This document shows, one piece after another, positions 1 through 7,795 of a stretch of DNA of 11,345 nt. Location: contig CAZQJH010000041.1 in NCBI GenBank assembly GCA_964593515.1, positions 1 to 11,345 on the forward strand. The letters run 5' to 3'. A model generated the notes under the pieces. It did no database searches. It was not told the origin of the DNA and worked only from the letters and a program-made list of their open reading frames with translations. Within the stretch, counting starts at the first letter, position 1. Each line of letters starts with the position of its first letter. Position numbers and translations under genes: made by a program. This DNA is from JAXJYR01 sp964593515 (lineage in GTDB: Bacteria; Bacillota_I; Bacilli_A; Erysipelotrichales; Erysipelotrichaceae).

Positions 1-4
1 TTTA

Positions 5-33
5 TATACTTTAATAAAAAAATCATGTAAAAT
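5..33 (+). promoter_or_regulatory. weak candidate promoter for the PurF-like/GTPase-NYN unit
   Basis: TAAAAT at 28-33 matches five of six bases of a sigma-A -10 box, and TATACT at 5-10 lies 17 bases upstream as a poor -35 (three of six). This would give a short leader of about 10 bases before the ribosome binding site. AT-rich DNA produces such matches by chance, and the real promoter may lie before the window. Confidence 0.2.
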
Positions 34-49
34 AGGTGAGGATGTGAAT

Positions 50-55
50 GGAGGA
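50..55 (+). promoter_or_regulatory. ribosome binding site that fixes the start at ATG 62
   Basis: GGAGGA sits six bases before ATG 62, ideal spacing. An in-frame GTG at 44 would add six residues, but it would put this strong Shine-Dalgarno inside the coding region. Starting at 62 also places Ser2 exactly where PurF proteins carry their N-terminal catalytic cysteine, which supports the choice. Confidence 0.8.
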
Positions 56-61
56 ATACAT

Positions 62-1477
62 ATGAGTGGTTACTTTGCGGTTGCATCTAAAGAAGATTGT
101 TCTTTAGATTTGTTTTTTGGAGTAGATTATCATTCACACTTAGGTACTAGACGTGCTGGAATGTGTGTATATGGTGATGATGGGTTTCAACGTAAGATTC
201 ATAACATTGAAAGTTCACCATTTAGAACTAAGTTTGAAAAAGATTTAGATGAATTTAATGGATATTTAGGGATTGGATGTATTTCTGATTATGAAGCACA
301 ACCATTGTTGATGCGTTCACACTTAGGAACATATGGGATTACAACTGTAGGTTCTATCAATAACATGGAAGAATTAACACAATTAGCTTATACTAAAGGA
401 GTTTCACATTTCTTTGAAATGAGTAATGGGGAAATCAATCCAACCGAGTTAATTGGTAGTTTAATAAGTCATAAGGATTCTTATTTAGAAGGATTAAAAT
501 TTATTCAAGATGTAGTTAAAGGTAGTATGTCAGTACTTTTATTAACTCCAGAAGGTATTTATTGTGCTAGGGATAAAGTAGGACGTACACCGATTATTTT
601 GGGTAAAAAAGATGGAGCATATTGTGTTTCCTTTGAAAGTAGTGCATTCTTAAACTTAGGATATCATCATGAACGTGATTTAGGTCCAAGTGAAATTGTT
701 TTAATGAATGCGGATGAAATAAAAGTATTACAAGAACCTAAAGCTAAAAAGAAAGTATGTTCTTTCTTATGGGTTTATTATGGTTACCCAACTTCAACAT
801 ATGAAGGAGTTAATGTTGAATATATGCGTAATCGTAGTGGAGAAATGTTGGCTAAATATGATCAAGGTTTAGATGTTGATTGTGTAGCGGGAGTTCCAGA
901 TAGTGGTACGCCTCATGCGGTTGGTTATTCAAATGTAACGAAGATTCCATTTGCTAGACCATTTATTAAATATACCCCAACTTGGCCACGTTCATTTATG
1001 CCACAATCACAAAAACAACGTAATATGATTGCGAAAATGAAATTAATTCCGGTTAAGGAAATGATTGAAGGTAAAAAATTATTATTGATTGATGATTCAA
1101 TTGTTCGTGGAACCCAATTAGGTGATACAGCTGATTTCTTATATGAAACAGGGGCTAAAGAAGTCCATGTACGTCCTGGTTGTCCACCAATTGTTTTTGG
1201 ATGTAAATATTTAAACTTCTCACGAAGTAAATCAGAGATGGATTTAATTGCCCGTAAAGTAATTCGTGAAATTGAGGGTGATGAAGTTAGTAAAGAAACT
1301 TTAAATGATTATGTAAATCCAGATCATGAAAAATATCAAACAATGTGTGATAAGATTTGTGAACGTTGTCACTTTACTTCTTTACGTTATCAACGAATTG
1401 ATGATATGGTAAAAGCAATTGGAATTGCTAAAGAAGATTTATGTACATATTGTTTCGATGGTGATGATGAAGAATAA
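62..1477 (+). CDS. PurF-like amidophosphoribosyltransferase paralog with degenerate glutaminase site
   Basis: The 471-residue protein has the two-domain layout of glutamine PRPP amidotransferase: an N-terminal Ntn-type glutaminase fold (about 1-230) and a C-terminal phosphoribosyltransferase fold. The PRPP loop is intact (IDDSIVRGT, D344-T351), as are GVPDSGTP (277-284) and an RSFMPQSQ flexible-loop equivalent. C233, C381, C461 and C464 match the four [4Fe-4S] ligands of Bacillus-type PurF. The glutaminase half is degraded. The N-terminal catalytic Cys is Ser2 (MSGYF). The family motif LQHRGQES reads HSHLGTRR. The glutamine-binding Arg of RYST is C73. The oxyanion HNG motif reads VGS (96-98). 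Extra cysteines C429, C433 and C436 lie near the C-terminus. It should not hydrolyse glutamine; it may be an ammonia-dependent enzyme or a PRPP/Fe-S sensor. Automatic annotation would probably call it purF, but I would not give it that symbol. No other purine genes are in the window. It is followed after 23 bases by the GTPase-NYN gene, so the two are probably co-transcribed. Confidence 0.85.
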   Translation: MSGYFAVASKEDCSLDLFFGVDYHSHLGTRRAGMCVYGDDGFQRKIHNIESSPFRTKFEKDLDEFNGYLGIGCISDYEAQPLLMRSHLGTYGITTVGSINNMEELTQLAYTKGVSHFFEMSNGEINPTELIGSLISHKDSYLEGLKFIQDVVKGSMSVLLLTPEGIYCARDKVGRTPIILGKKDGAYCVSFESSAFLNLGYHHERDLGPSEIVLMNADEIKVLQEPKAKKKVCSFLWVYYGYPTSTYEGVNVEYMRNRSGEMLAKYDQGLDVDCVAGVPDSGTPHAVGYSNVTKIPFARPFIKYTPTWPRSFMPQSQKQRNMIAKMKLIPVKEMIEGKKLLLIDDSIVRGTQLGDTADFLYETGAKEVHVRPGCPPIVFGCKYLNFSRSKSEMDLIARKVIREIEGDEVSKETLNDYVNPDHEKYQTMCDKICERCHFTSLRYQRIDDMVKAIGIAKEDLCTYCFDGDDEE

Positions 1478-1500
1478 TTAAAAATTAAAGGAGTGATTAC

Positions 1501-4053
1501 ATGAAAAAGATTGTAGTCGCTACTTTAGCTCATGTTGATGCCGGTAAAACAACTTTATCTGAAAGTATGCTTTATTTAAGTCAAACGATTCGTAATTTTG
1601 GTCGAGTTGATCATCGTGATTCATTTCTTGATTTTGAAGAACAAGAAAGAGCTAGAGGAATTACGATTTATGCTAAAGAATCAAGAATTAGCATAGGTGA
1701 TGATACATTAGTATTTATCGATACTCCAGGCCATGTTGACTTTGGTAATGAAATGCAAAGATGTTTACCAGCTTTAGATTATGCAATATTAATAATTAGT
1801 GGTATTGATGGAATTCAAGCACATAGTGAAACAATTTATCGCTTGTTGAAAGAAGAACATATACCACTTTTTGTTTTTGTAAATAAAATGGATATTGCTT
1901 ATCGTAGTAAAGAAGAAATTATGGATGAATTAAAAACTAAACTAGATAGTAGTTGTGTTGATTTTACTCAAGATGATTTCTATGAAGATTGTGCGACAAG
2001 TAGCGAAAGTTTATTAGAACAATATTTAGAAACGGGGATGATTGAAGATGAAGCAATGGCGATGGCTATTGCGAATAAAGAATTAATTCCTGTTTTCTTT
2101 GGTAGTGCCTTAAAACATGAAGGAGTTAATGAATTAATGCAAGCATTAATTCGTTATAGTTTACAACGATATTATCCACAAGATTTTGGTGCTTTTGTTT
2201 ATAAGATTAGTCATGATGATAAGGGACAAAAACTTACTCATTTAAAAGTTAGTGGTGGTGTCTTACAAGCTAAAATGAAAGTTAATGAACAAGAGAAGAT
2301 TGATCAAGTTAGACAATATCATGGATCTAAATATGAAGTGGTTAATGAAGTTGTAGCAGGAGATACATGTGTGGTAAGTGGTTTAGATAGTTTTAAAGTA
2401 GGAGATGGTTTAGGAAATGATCGTGGTTATCATATTCTAAGTGCTTCACCTTTAATGAATTATCATATGGTCTTACCTAAAAATGTTGATCCATTTTTAA
2501 TGATGCGTAAATTAAAACCATTAATGCTAGAAGATCCACAATTAGAAATAACATATCATCCACGTAAAGAAGAAATTAGAATTTCAATTATGGGAGAAGT
2601 ACAAATGGAAATTCTAAAACAAAAGATTTTAAAGTTATGTGGGGTTGAAGTTGAATTTGATGAAGGAATGATTGCTTATAAAGAAACTATTCGTGAAAGT
2701 GTTGAAGGGGTTGGGCATTATGAACCATTACGTCATTATAGTGAAGTGCATATTAGAATTGATCCATTACCTTTAGGAAGTGGTATTGAATATGCTAGTG
2801 AAGTAAGTCAAGATGTGTTAGAACGTCATTGGCAACGTTTAATATTAAACCATATGAAAGAAAAGAATCATGTGGGAGTTTTAGCTGGTTTCCCTTTAAC
2901 CGATGTACGTTTAACTTTAGTAAGTGGAAAAGCTCATTTAAAACATACTGAAGGAGGAGATTTTAGAGAGGCTACATATCGAGCTATTCGTCAAGGTTTA
3001 ATGAAGGCTAATAGTGTTTTATTAGAACCTTATTATCACTTTAAGATTGAAGTAGCTCATGATTATTTCTCTAAAGTATTTTTTGATTTAGAACAAATGG
3101 AAGCTGTTATTGCGAAAAGTGAAGCTAGTGGTGAAGTGATGGTTATTGAAGGAAAAGCAAGTGTAGCAGCTTTAGCTTCTTATCCATTACGTTTGCGTAC
3201 CATTACTAAAGGTAGTGGTAAGATAAGTTGTGATGAAGTAACTTATCATGAAGCTAATCATATGCAAGAAGTTGTTGATAGCTTTAAATATGATGCGGTT
3301 AGTGATTTAGAAAATCCATGTGGAAGTGTATTTTGTGAACATGGTAGTGCTAAATATGTTGAATGGAATAAAGTAGAAGAATATATGCATTTACCGATGC
3401 AAAATAGTGAACGTTCACAAAATAAACTAGCTCATAATCCAGTTAAGATTGATGATGATGAATTAAAACGAGTAATGGCTAGAATATATGGACCTAAAAA
3501 AGAAGTTAAAAAATATAAAAAACCTAAAGTTCAAGAAGAATATCATGGTAAAGGGGTTGAAATTAAACCAGTATGTATGTTAGTAGATGCCTATAATGTT
3601 ATTCATGATTTTAATCTGATTGAAGATGGTGATATTGCTAGTGCTAGAGATCGTTTAATTGATATTTTATGTTCTTATCAAGGATTAAGAGGTTGTGAAA
3701 TGATTGCGGTTTTTGATGCTTATAAAGTAGAACGTAATACAACCACTAAACAAAAAGTTAATAATTTACATGTAATTTATACGAAGAAATCACAAACAGC
3801 AGATAGCTATATTGAACAAGCAACACATCATTTATCGAAAGATTATCAAGTGATTGTAGTAACAAGTGATGCTCTTGAACAATTAATTGTTGTATCACAA
3901 GGGGCGATTCGATTATCGGCTCGAGAATTCAAGCTAGAAATTGATCAACGTTATCAAAAAGAAAAAGAACAATTAAGTGCTAATCAACCGGTATTTAGGA
4001 ATATGGCTTTAGAAAAGTTAAGAGAAATTAAATTCGATGATGATGAAAAATAG
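1501..4053 (+). CDS. TetM/EF-G-type translational GTPase fused to a YacP/Rae1-type NYN ribonuclease domain
   Basis: This 850-residue protein starts at ATG 1501, seven bases after AAAGGAG. Residues 1-215 are a translational GTPase: P-loop AHVDAGKTT (10-18), RGITI (52-56), DTPGHVD (74-80, catalytic His78), NKMD (128-131), SA (202-203). Domains II (about 225-310), III (321-390), IV (390-507) and V (from about 507) follow the ribosomal-protection/EF-G plan. TetM proteins end near 640 residues. Here a basic linker (about 666-680) leads to an NYN domain (691-830) with LVDAYNVI, VFDAY, TADSYIEQ, TSDALEQ and SAREF. These match Bacillus subtilis YacP/Rae1 block by block, with acidic residues D696, D739, D768 and D790 kept. 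Rae1 cuts mRNA in the ribosomal A site, and TetM/EF-G proteins bind that site. The inferred role is clearing or processing mRNA on stalled ribosomes. Tetracycline resistance is unlikely because the TetM domain IV loop is absent. The GTPase and NYN calls are firm; the role is inference. Confidence 0.9.
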   Translation: MKKIVVATLAHVDAGKTTLSESMLYLSQTIRNFGRVDHRDSFLDFEEQERARGITIYAKESRISIGDDTLVFIDTPGHVDFGNEMQRCLPALDYAILIISGIDGIQAHSETIYRLLKEEHIPLFVFVNKMDIAYRSKEEIMDELKTKLDSSCVDFTQDDFYEDCATSSESLLEQYLETGMIEDEAMAMAIANKELIPVFFGSALKHEGVNELMQALIRYSLQRYYPQDFGAFVYKISHDDKGQKLTHLKVSGGVLQAKMKVNEQEKIDQVRQYHGSKYEVVNEVVAGDTCVVSGLDSFKVGDGLGNDRGYHILSASPLMNYHMVLPKNVDPFLMMRKLKPLMLEDPQLEITYHPRKEEIRISIMGEVQMEILKQKILKLCGVEVEFDEGMIAYKETIRESVEGVGHYEPLRHYSEVHIRIDPLPLGSGIEYASEVSQDVLERHWQRLILNHMKEKNHVGVLAGFPLTDVRLTLVSGKAHLKHTEGGDFREATYRAIRQGLMKANSVLLEPYYHFKIEVAHDYFSKVFFDLEQMEAVIAKSEASGEVMVIEGKASVAALASYPLRLRTITKGSGKISCDEVTYHEANHMQEVVDSFKYDAVSDLENPCGSVFCEHGSAKYVEWNKVEEYMHLPMQNSERSQNKLAHNPVKIDDDELKRVMARIYGPKKEVKKYKKPKVQEEYHGKGVEIKPVCMLVDAYNVIHDFNLIEDGDIASARDRLIDILCSYQGLRGCEMIAVFDAYKVERNTTTKQKVNNLHVIYTKKSQTADSYIEQATHHLSKDYQVIVVTSDALEQLIVVSQGAIRLSAREFKLEIDQRYQKEKEQLSANQPVFRNMALEKLREIKFDDDEK

Positions 4054-4068
4054 TAAAAAATAAGTAAA

Positions 4069-4126
4069 AAAACGAAATGGGTAAAAATATTTGGAAAAAG
4101 CCTTTAAAAATTGCTCATTTCGTTTT
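4069..4126 (+). terminator. intrinsic terminator after the GTPase-NYN gene
   Basis: Arms 4069-4084 and 4111-4126 form a 16-bp stem with two G-U pairs and a loop of about 26 bases. The stem begins with AAAA and ends with TTTT, so the U-run lies inside the stem. It could act in either direction. The loop is longer than in typical terminators, and the right arm lies within the nifJ promoter, so strength is uncertain. Confidence 0.6.
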
Positions 4127-4131
4127 ATAAT
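4103..4131 (+). promoter_or_regulatory. sigma-A type promoter for nifJ
   Basis: A perfect -10 box, TATAAT (4126-4131), is preceded at 17 bases by TTTAAA (4103-4108), which matches four of six -35 bases. The -10 lies in a 12-bp perfect palindrome (4126-4137). A short inverted repeat, GTATA/TATAC (4139-4143 and 4151-4155), lies just downstream in the leader. No clear Rex or CodY site was recognised. Confidence 0.6.
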
Positions 4132-4169
4132 ATTATAGGTATATAGATTTTATACAAGGAGGAAATAAA

Positions 4170-7100
4170 ATGGCAAAGAAATTTATGTCAATGGACGGTA
4201 ATACGGCAGCCGCACATTGTGCCTATGCGTTTACTGAATTATCTGCGATTTACCCAATCACTCCATCTTCTCCTATGGCTGAAGTTGTAGATCGTTGGGC
4301 TACTGAAGGTCGCAAAAACATTTTTGACAGCGTTGTTAAAGTTGCAGAATTACAATCTGAAGCAGGTGCTGCTGGGGCAGTTCACGGTGCTTTACAAGCT
4401 GGAACATTAGCAACTACATTCACTGCATCTCAAGGGTTATTATTAATGATTCCAAACATTTATAAAATGGTTGGTGAATGTTTACCAGGAGTTATCCACG
4501 TTGCTGCTCGTGCTTTAGCATCAAGAGCATTAAATATTTTCGGGGACCACGAAGACGTTTACGCTTGTCGTCAAACAGGTGTTTGTATGTTAGCTTCTCA
4601 CTCAGTACAAGAAGCTATGGACTTAGCTGGAGTTGCTCACTTATCAGCAATTAAAGCTAGTTTACCATTCATGCACTTCTTTGATGGATTCCGTACTTCT
4701 CACGAAATTCAAAAAATTGAAGTTTTAGATACTGATGTATTTAAAGACTTAATCGATAAAGATGCATTAGCTGCTTACCGCAAACGTGCATTAAACCCAC
4801 ACACTAACCCAGTTACTCGTGGTGGGGCTGAAAACGATGACATCTTCTTCCAAGGTATGGAAGCTAGAAATACTAAAGTTGATGCTGTAGCTGATATCGT
4901 AGCTGATTACATGGCTAAAATTTCAGAAATTACAGGAAGACACTATGCACCTTTCACTTACTATGGAGCTGAAGATGCAGACCGTATCATTGTTGCTATG
5001 GGTTCAATTACTGAAACTGCTAAAGAAACAATCGATGCATTAAATGCTGCTGGAGAAAAAGTTGGTATGATTAAAGTTCACTTATACCGCCCATTCTCAG
5101 TAGATTACTTAGTAAAAGTATTACCTGCTACAGTTAAGAAAATTGCTGTATTAGACCGTACTAAAGAATCAGGATCAATCGGTGAACCATTATACTTAGA
5201 TGTATTAGCTGCATTAAAAGACAGAGACATCGAAATCGTTGGTGGACGTTATGGATTAGGTTCTAAAGATACTAACGTTTCTCACGTTAAAGCTGTATTT
5301 GATCACTTAAAAGAACCAGTATTAAAACAAGGATTCACAATCGGTATTAACGATGACGTTACTAACTTAAGTTTAGCTAACGACGTTAACTTCGACGTTG
5401 AATCAGACTACACTTCTTGTTTATTCTGGGGACTTGGATCAGATGGAACTGTATCTGCTAACAAATCAACAGTAAAAATCATCGGTGATAACACTGACAT
5501 GTATGCACAAGCTTACTTCGCATACGACTCTAAAAAAGCTGGTGGGGTAACTCGTTCTCACTTACGTTTTGGTAACTCTCCAATTCGTTCAACTTACTAC
5601 ATTGCGAACGCTGACTTCATCTCTTGTTCATTAGATGCTTACATGTTCAAATATGACATGGTAAGAAATATTAAAGAAGGTGGTACTTTCTTATTAAATA
5701 CTACATTCTCTAAAGAAGAAATCGTTGAACACATGCCTAACCGTATGAAAGCTCAATTAGCTAAAAAACATGCTAAATTCTACATCATTAATGCAACTAA
5801 GATTGCTCAAGAAATTGGAATGGGACGTAGAACAAACACTATTCTTCAATCAGCATTCTTCGCATTAAACGAACAAATCATGCCTTTAGACAAATCAATC
5901 GAATTAATGAAAGCATCTGCTAAAAAATCTTACTCTAAGAAAGGTGATGCTATCGTTGAATTAAACTACAAAGCTATCGATGCTGGTAAAGATGGATTAG
6001 TTGAAATTACAGTTGATCCAGCATGGGCTGAATTACCATACGATGCTGCTCGTACATTAACTGGTGACGACTACTTCGATAACCACGTACAAGCAATCAA
6101 TGGATTAGAAGGATACGATATGCCAGTTTCAGCATTTACAGGAGACTTCTTATTAGATGGATCTATCCGTAACAACGTATCATTCGATGAAAAACGTACA
6201 ATCGCTGTTCAAGTTCCTACTTGGAATGTTGACAAGTGTGTTCAATGTGGAATCTGTTCATATGTATGTCCACATGCTACAATCCGTCCATTCATGTTAA
6301 CTGAAGAAGAAGTTAAGAATGCACCAATGGAATTTGCTACTAAACCTGTAAACAAAGCTGGAGCTACTGGTGATGTTGAAGGATTAGCATACCGTATTCA
6401 AGTTTCTCCTGCTAACTGTGTTGGATGTGGATTATGTGCGGTTGAATGTCCAACTAAAGCATTAGAAATGGTTGACATCAACGAAAAATTAGAAGAAGAA
6501 AAATTAGCTGATTACTTATTCAAACACACTGAATACAAATCAGACAAATTCTCTACTGACCAAGTTAAAGGTTCTCAATTCTTAATGCCTTACTTCGAAG
6601 TTAGTGGATCATGTCCAGGATGTGGAGAAACTCCATACTACAAATTAGTTTCTCAATTATTCGGTAAAGACATGTTAGTAGCTAACGCTACAGGATGTTC
6701 AATGATTTACTGTTCATCTACTCCATCTACACCATTCGTAAATGACAAAAATGGTGAAGGGGTTGCTTGGGCTAACTCATTATTCGAAGACAATGCTGAA
6801 TTCGGATATGGTATGGCTTTAGCACAAAGCTACAAAGAATCTTGTATCTTAAAATTAATGGAAGACAACATGGATAGTGTTGAACCAGAATTAAAAGATG
6901 CATTTGCTAAATACATCGAAATCCACGGTGATCGTACAGCTGAAAGAGAATTATCAGCTACAATTAAAGAATTAGCTGCTAACAGTGCTAATGAAGCTGT
7001 TAAAGAATTAGCTGACTTAGACTTAGTATCTAAATCATTATGGATCGTTGGTGGAGACGGATGGGCTTACGACATCGGATACGGTGGATTAGACCACGTT

Positions 7101-7679
7101 ATCGCTAACAACTTAAACGTAAACATCTTAGTATTAGATACAGAAGTTTACTCTAACACTGGAGGACAATCTTCTAAATCTTCTCAAGCTGCTTCAATTG
7201 CTAAGTTCGCTGCTGGTGGTAAAACAACTGCTAAGAAAGACTTAGGACAAATTGCTATGGCTTACGGACACGTTTATGTTGCTGCTATCGCTATGGGTGC
7301 TGACCGTCAACAAACATTAAAAGCATTAAAAGAAGCTGAAAGCTACAACGGACCATCATTAATCTTAGCTTACTCTCCATGTGCTGAACACGGAATTAAG
7401 GGAGGATTAAGTAACCACCAAAAAACACAAAAGAAAGCTGTTGAATGTGGATACTTTGACTTATACCGTTACGACCCACGTAAAGAATGTCCATTAACAA
7501 TTGATTCTAAAGAACCTAACTACGACTTAATGTTAGACTTTATGTTAAGCGAAACTCGTTACGCTCAATTAACTAAGTTAAAAGGACAAGAAACTGCATA
7601 CGAAATGTTTGAAAAAACTAAGAAAGATGCAATGCGTCGTCGTCGTCGCTTAGAAGCTATCGCTAAAGAAAGCATCTAA
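4170..7679 (+). CDS. nifJ: pyruvate:ferredoxin (flavodoxin) oxidoreductase
   Basis: This 1169-residue single-chain enzyme oxidises pyruvate and CoA to acetyl-CoA and CO2 and passes electrons to ferredoxin or flavodoxin, a central step in anaerobic fermentation in the cytoplasm. Key residues fall at the same numbers as I recall for the Desulfovibrio africanus enzyme: T31 in YPITPSSP, E64, R114 and N996. Two ferredoxin-type clusters are bound by C690/C693/C696/C700 and C750/C753/C756/C760. The proximal cluster uses C815, C818, C843 and C1071. The thiamine diphosphate site is GDGWAYD (962-968) through NTGGQ (996-1000). The length is normal and no motif is missing. The start follows a perfect AAGGAGGA at 4156-4163. 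Codons ending in C (aac, tac, cac, ttc) are far commoner than in the two genes upstream, consistent with high expression. The C-terminus carries five consecutive arginines (1156-1160). It is transcribed alone between two terminators. Confidence 0.97.
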   Translation: MAKKFMSMDGNTAAAHCAYAFTELSAIYPITPSSPMAEVVDRWATEGRKNIFDSVVKVAELQSEAGAAGAVHGALQAGTLATTFTASQGLLLMIPNIYKMVGECLPGVIHVAARALASRALNIFGDHEDVYACRQTGVCMLASHSVQEAMDLAGVAHLSAIKASLPFMHFFDGFRTSHEIQKIEVLDTDVFKDLIDKDALAAYRKRALNPHTNPVTRGGAENDDIFFQGMEARNTKVDAVADIVADYMAKISEITGRHYAPFTYYGAEDADRIIVAMGSITETAKETIDALNAAGEKVGMIKVHLYRPFSVDYLVKVLPATVKKIAVLDRTKESGSIGEPLYLDVLAALKDRDIEIVGGRYGLGSKDTNVSHVKAVFDHLKEPVLKQGFTIGINDDVTNLSLANDVNFDVESDYTSCLFWGLGSDGTVSANKSTVKIIGDNTDMYAQAYFAYDSKKAGGVTRSHLRFGNSPIRSTYYIANADFISCSLDAYMFKYDMVRNIKEGGTFLLNTTFSKEEIVEHMPNRMKAQLAKKHAKFYIINATKIAQEIGMGRRTNTILQSAFFALNEQIMPLDKSIELMKASAKKSYSKKGDAIVELNYKAIDAGKDGLVEITVDPAWAELPYDAARTLTGDDYFDNHVQAINGLEGYDMPVSAFTGDFLLDGSIRNNVSFDEKRTIAVQVPTWNVDKCVQCGICSYVCPHATIRPFMLTEEEVKNAPMEFATKPVNKAGATGDVEGLAYRIQVSPANCVGCGLCAVECPTKALEMVDINEKLEEEKLADYLFKHTEYKSDKFSTDQVKGSQFLMPYFEVSGSCPGCGETPYYKLVSQLFGKDMLVANATGCSMIYCSSTPSTPFVNDKNGEGVAWANSLFEDNAEFGYGMALAQSYKESCILKLMEDNMDSVEPELKDAFAKYIEIHGDRTAERELSATIKELAANSANEAVKELADLDLVSKSLWIVGGDGWAYDIGYGGLDHVIANNLNVNILVLDTEVYSNTGGQSSKSSQAASIAKFAAGGKTTAKKDLGQIAMAYGHVYVAAIAMGADRQQTLKALKEAESYNGPSLILAYSPCAEHGIKGGLSNHQKTQKKAVECGYFDLYRYDPRKECPLTIDSKEPNYDLMLDFMLSETRYAQLTKLKGQETAYEMFEKTKKDAMRRRRRLEAIAKESI

Positions 7680-7691
7680 TAAATAAACTTT

Positions 7692-7724
7692 AAGAGTGAA
7701 TTTTTGAAATTCACTCTTTTTTTT
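7692..7724 (+). terminator. strong intrinsic terminator after nifJ
   Basis: A perfect 12-bp stem, 7692-7703 with 7707-7718 (AAGAGTGAATTT and its complement), closes a three-base loop and runs into eight consecutive T residues (7717-7724). It starts 12 bases after the nifJ stop codon. Confidence 0.93.
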
Positions 7725-7730
7725 ATATTT

Positions 7731-7767
7731 ATGTTATAACTTTAATCATAATATGTTATAATATGTA
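7731..7767. repeat. short direct and inverted repeats overlapping the secreted-protein promoter
   Basis: ATGTTATAA occurs at 7731-7739 and 7753-7761 (22-base period). A 10-base unit is tandemly repeated at 7748-7757 and 7758-7767 with one mismatch. TTATAAC (7734-7740) and GTTATAA (7755-7761) form a 7-bp inverted repeat. This could be a regulator site covering -35 and -10. In DNA this AT-rich, chance is a serious alternative. Confidence 0.35.
7734..7762 (+). promoter_or_regulatory. extended -10 promoter for the secreted protein gene
   Basis: TGTTATAAT (7754-7762) is a perfect TATAAT with an upstream TG, an extended -10. The -35 position at 17 bases spacing (TTATAA, 7734-7739) is poor, as extended -10 promoters tolerate. 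The gene start at 7796 follows AAGGAGG (7783-7789) by six bases. Confidence 0.6.
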
Positions 7768-7795
7768 AAGGGTTACAAGGAAAAGGAGGATAATT

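Noticed and set aside
44..61. GTG start giving a longer PurF-like protein
   Set aside because: It would bury the strong GGAGGA site; ATG 62 has ideal spacing and aligns with the mature PurF N-terminus.
1501..4053. Tetracycline resistance gene on a mobile element
   Set aside because: The TetM drug-displacing loop is missing, the C-terminus is an RNase domain, codon use matches its neighbour, and no transposon or conjugation gene is nearby.
4139..4155. Redox regulator (Rex-like) operator before nifJ
   Set aside because: Only a 5-bp GTATA/TATAC inverted repeat is present; it does not match the TTGTTAA-type Rex consensus.
7680..7795. Riboswitch or small RNA between nifJ and the secreted gene
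   Set aside because: The only strong structure is the nifJ terminator, and the distance from the promoter to the start codon is too short for a riboswitch.
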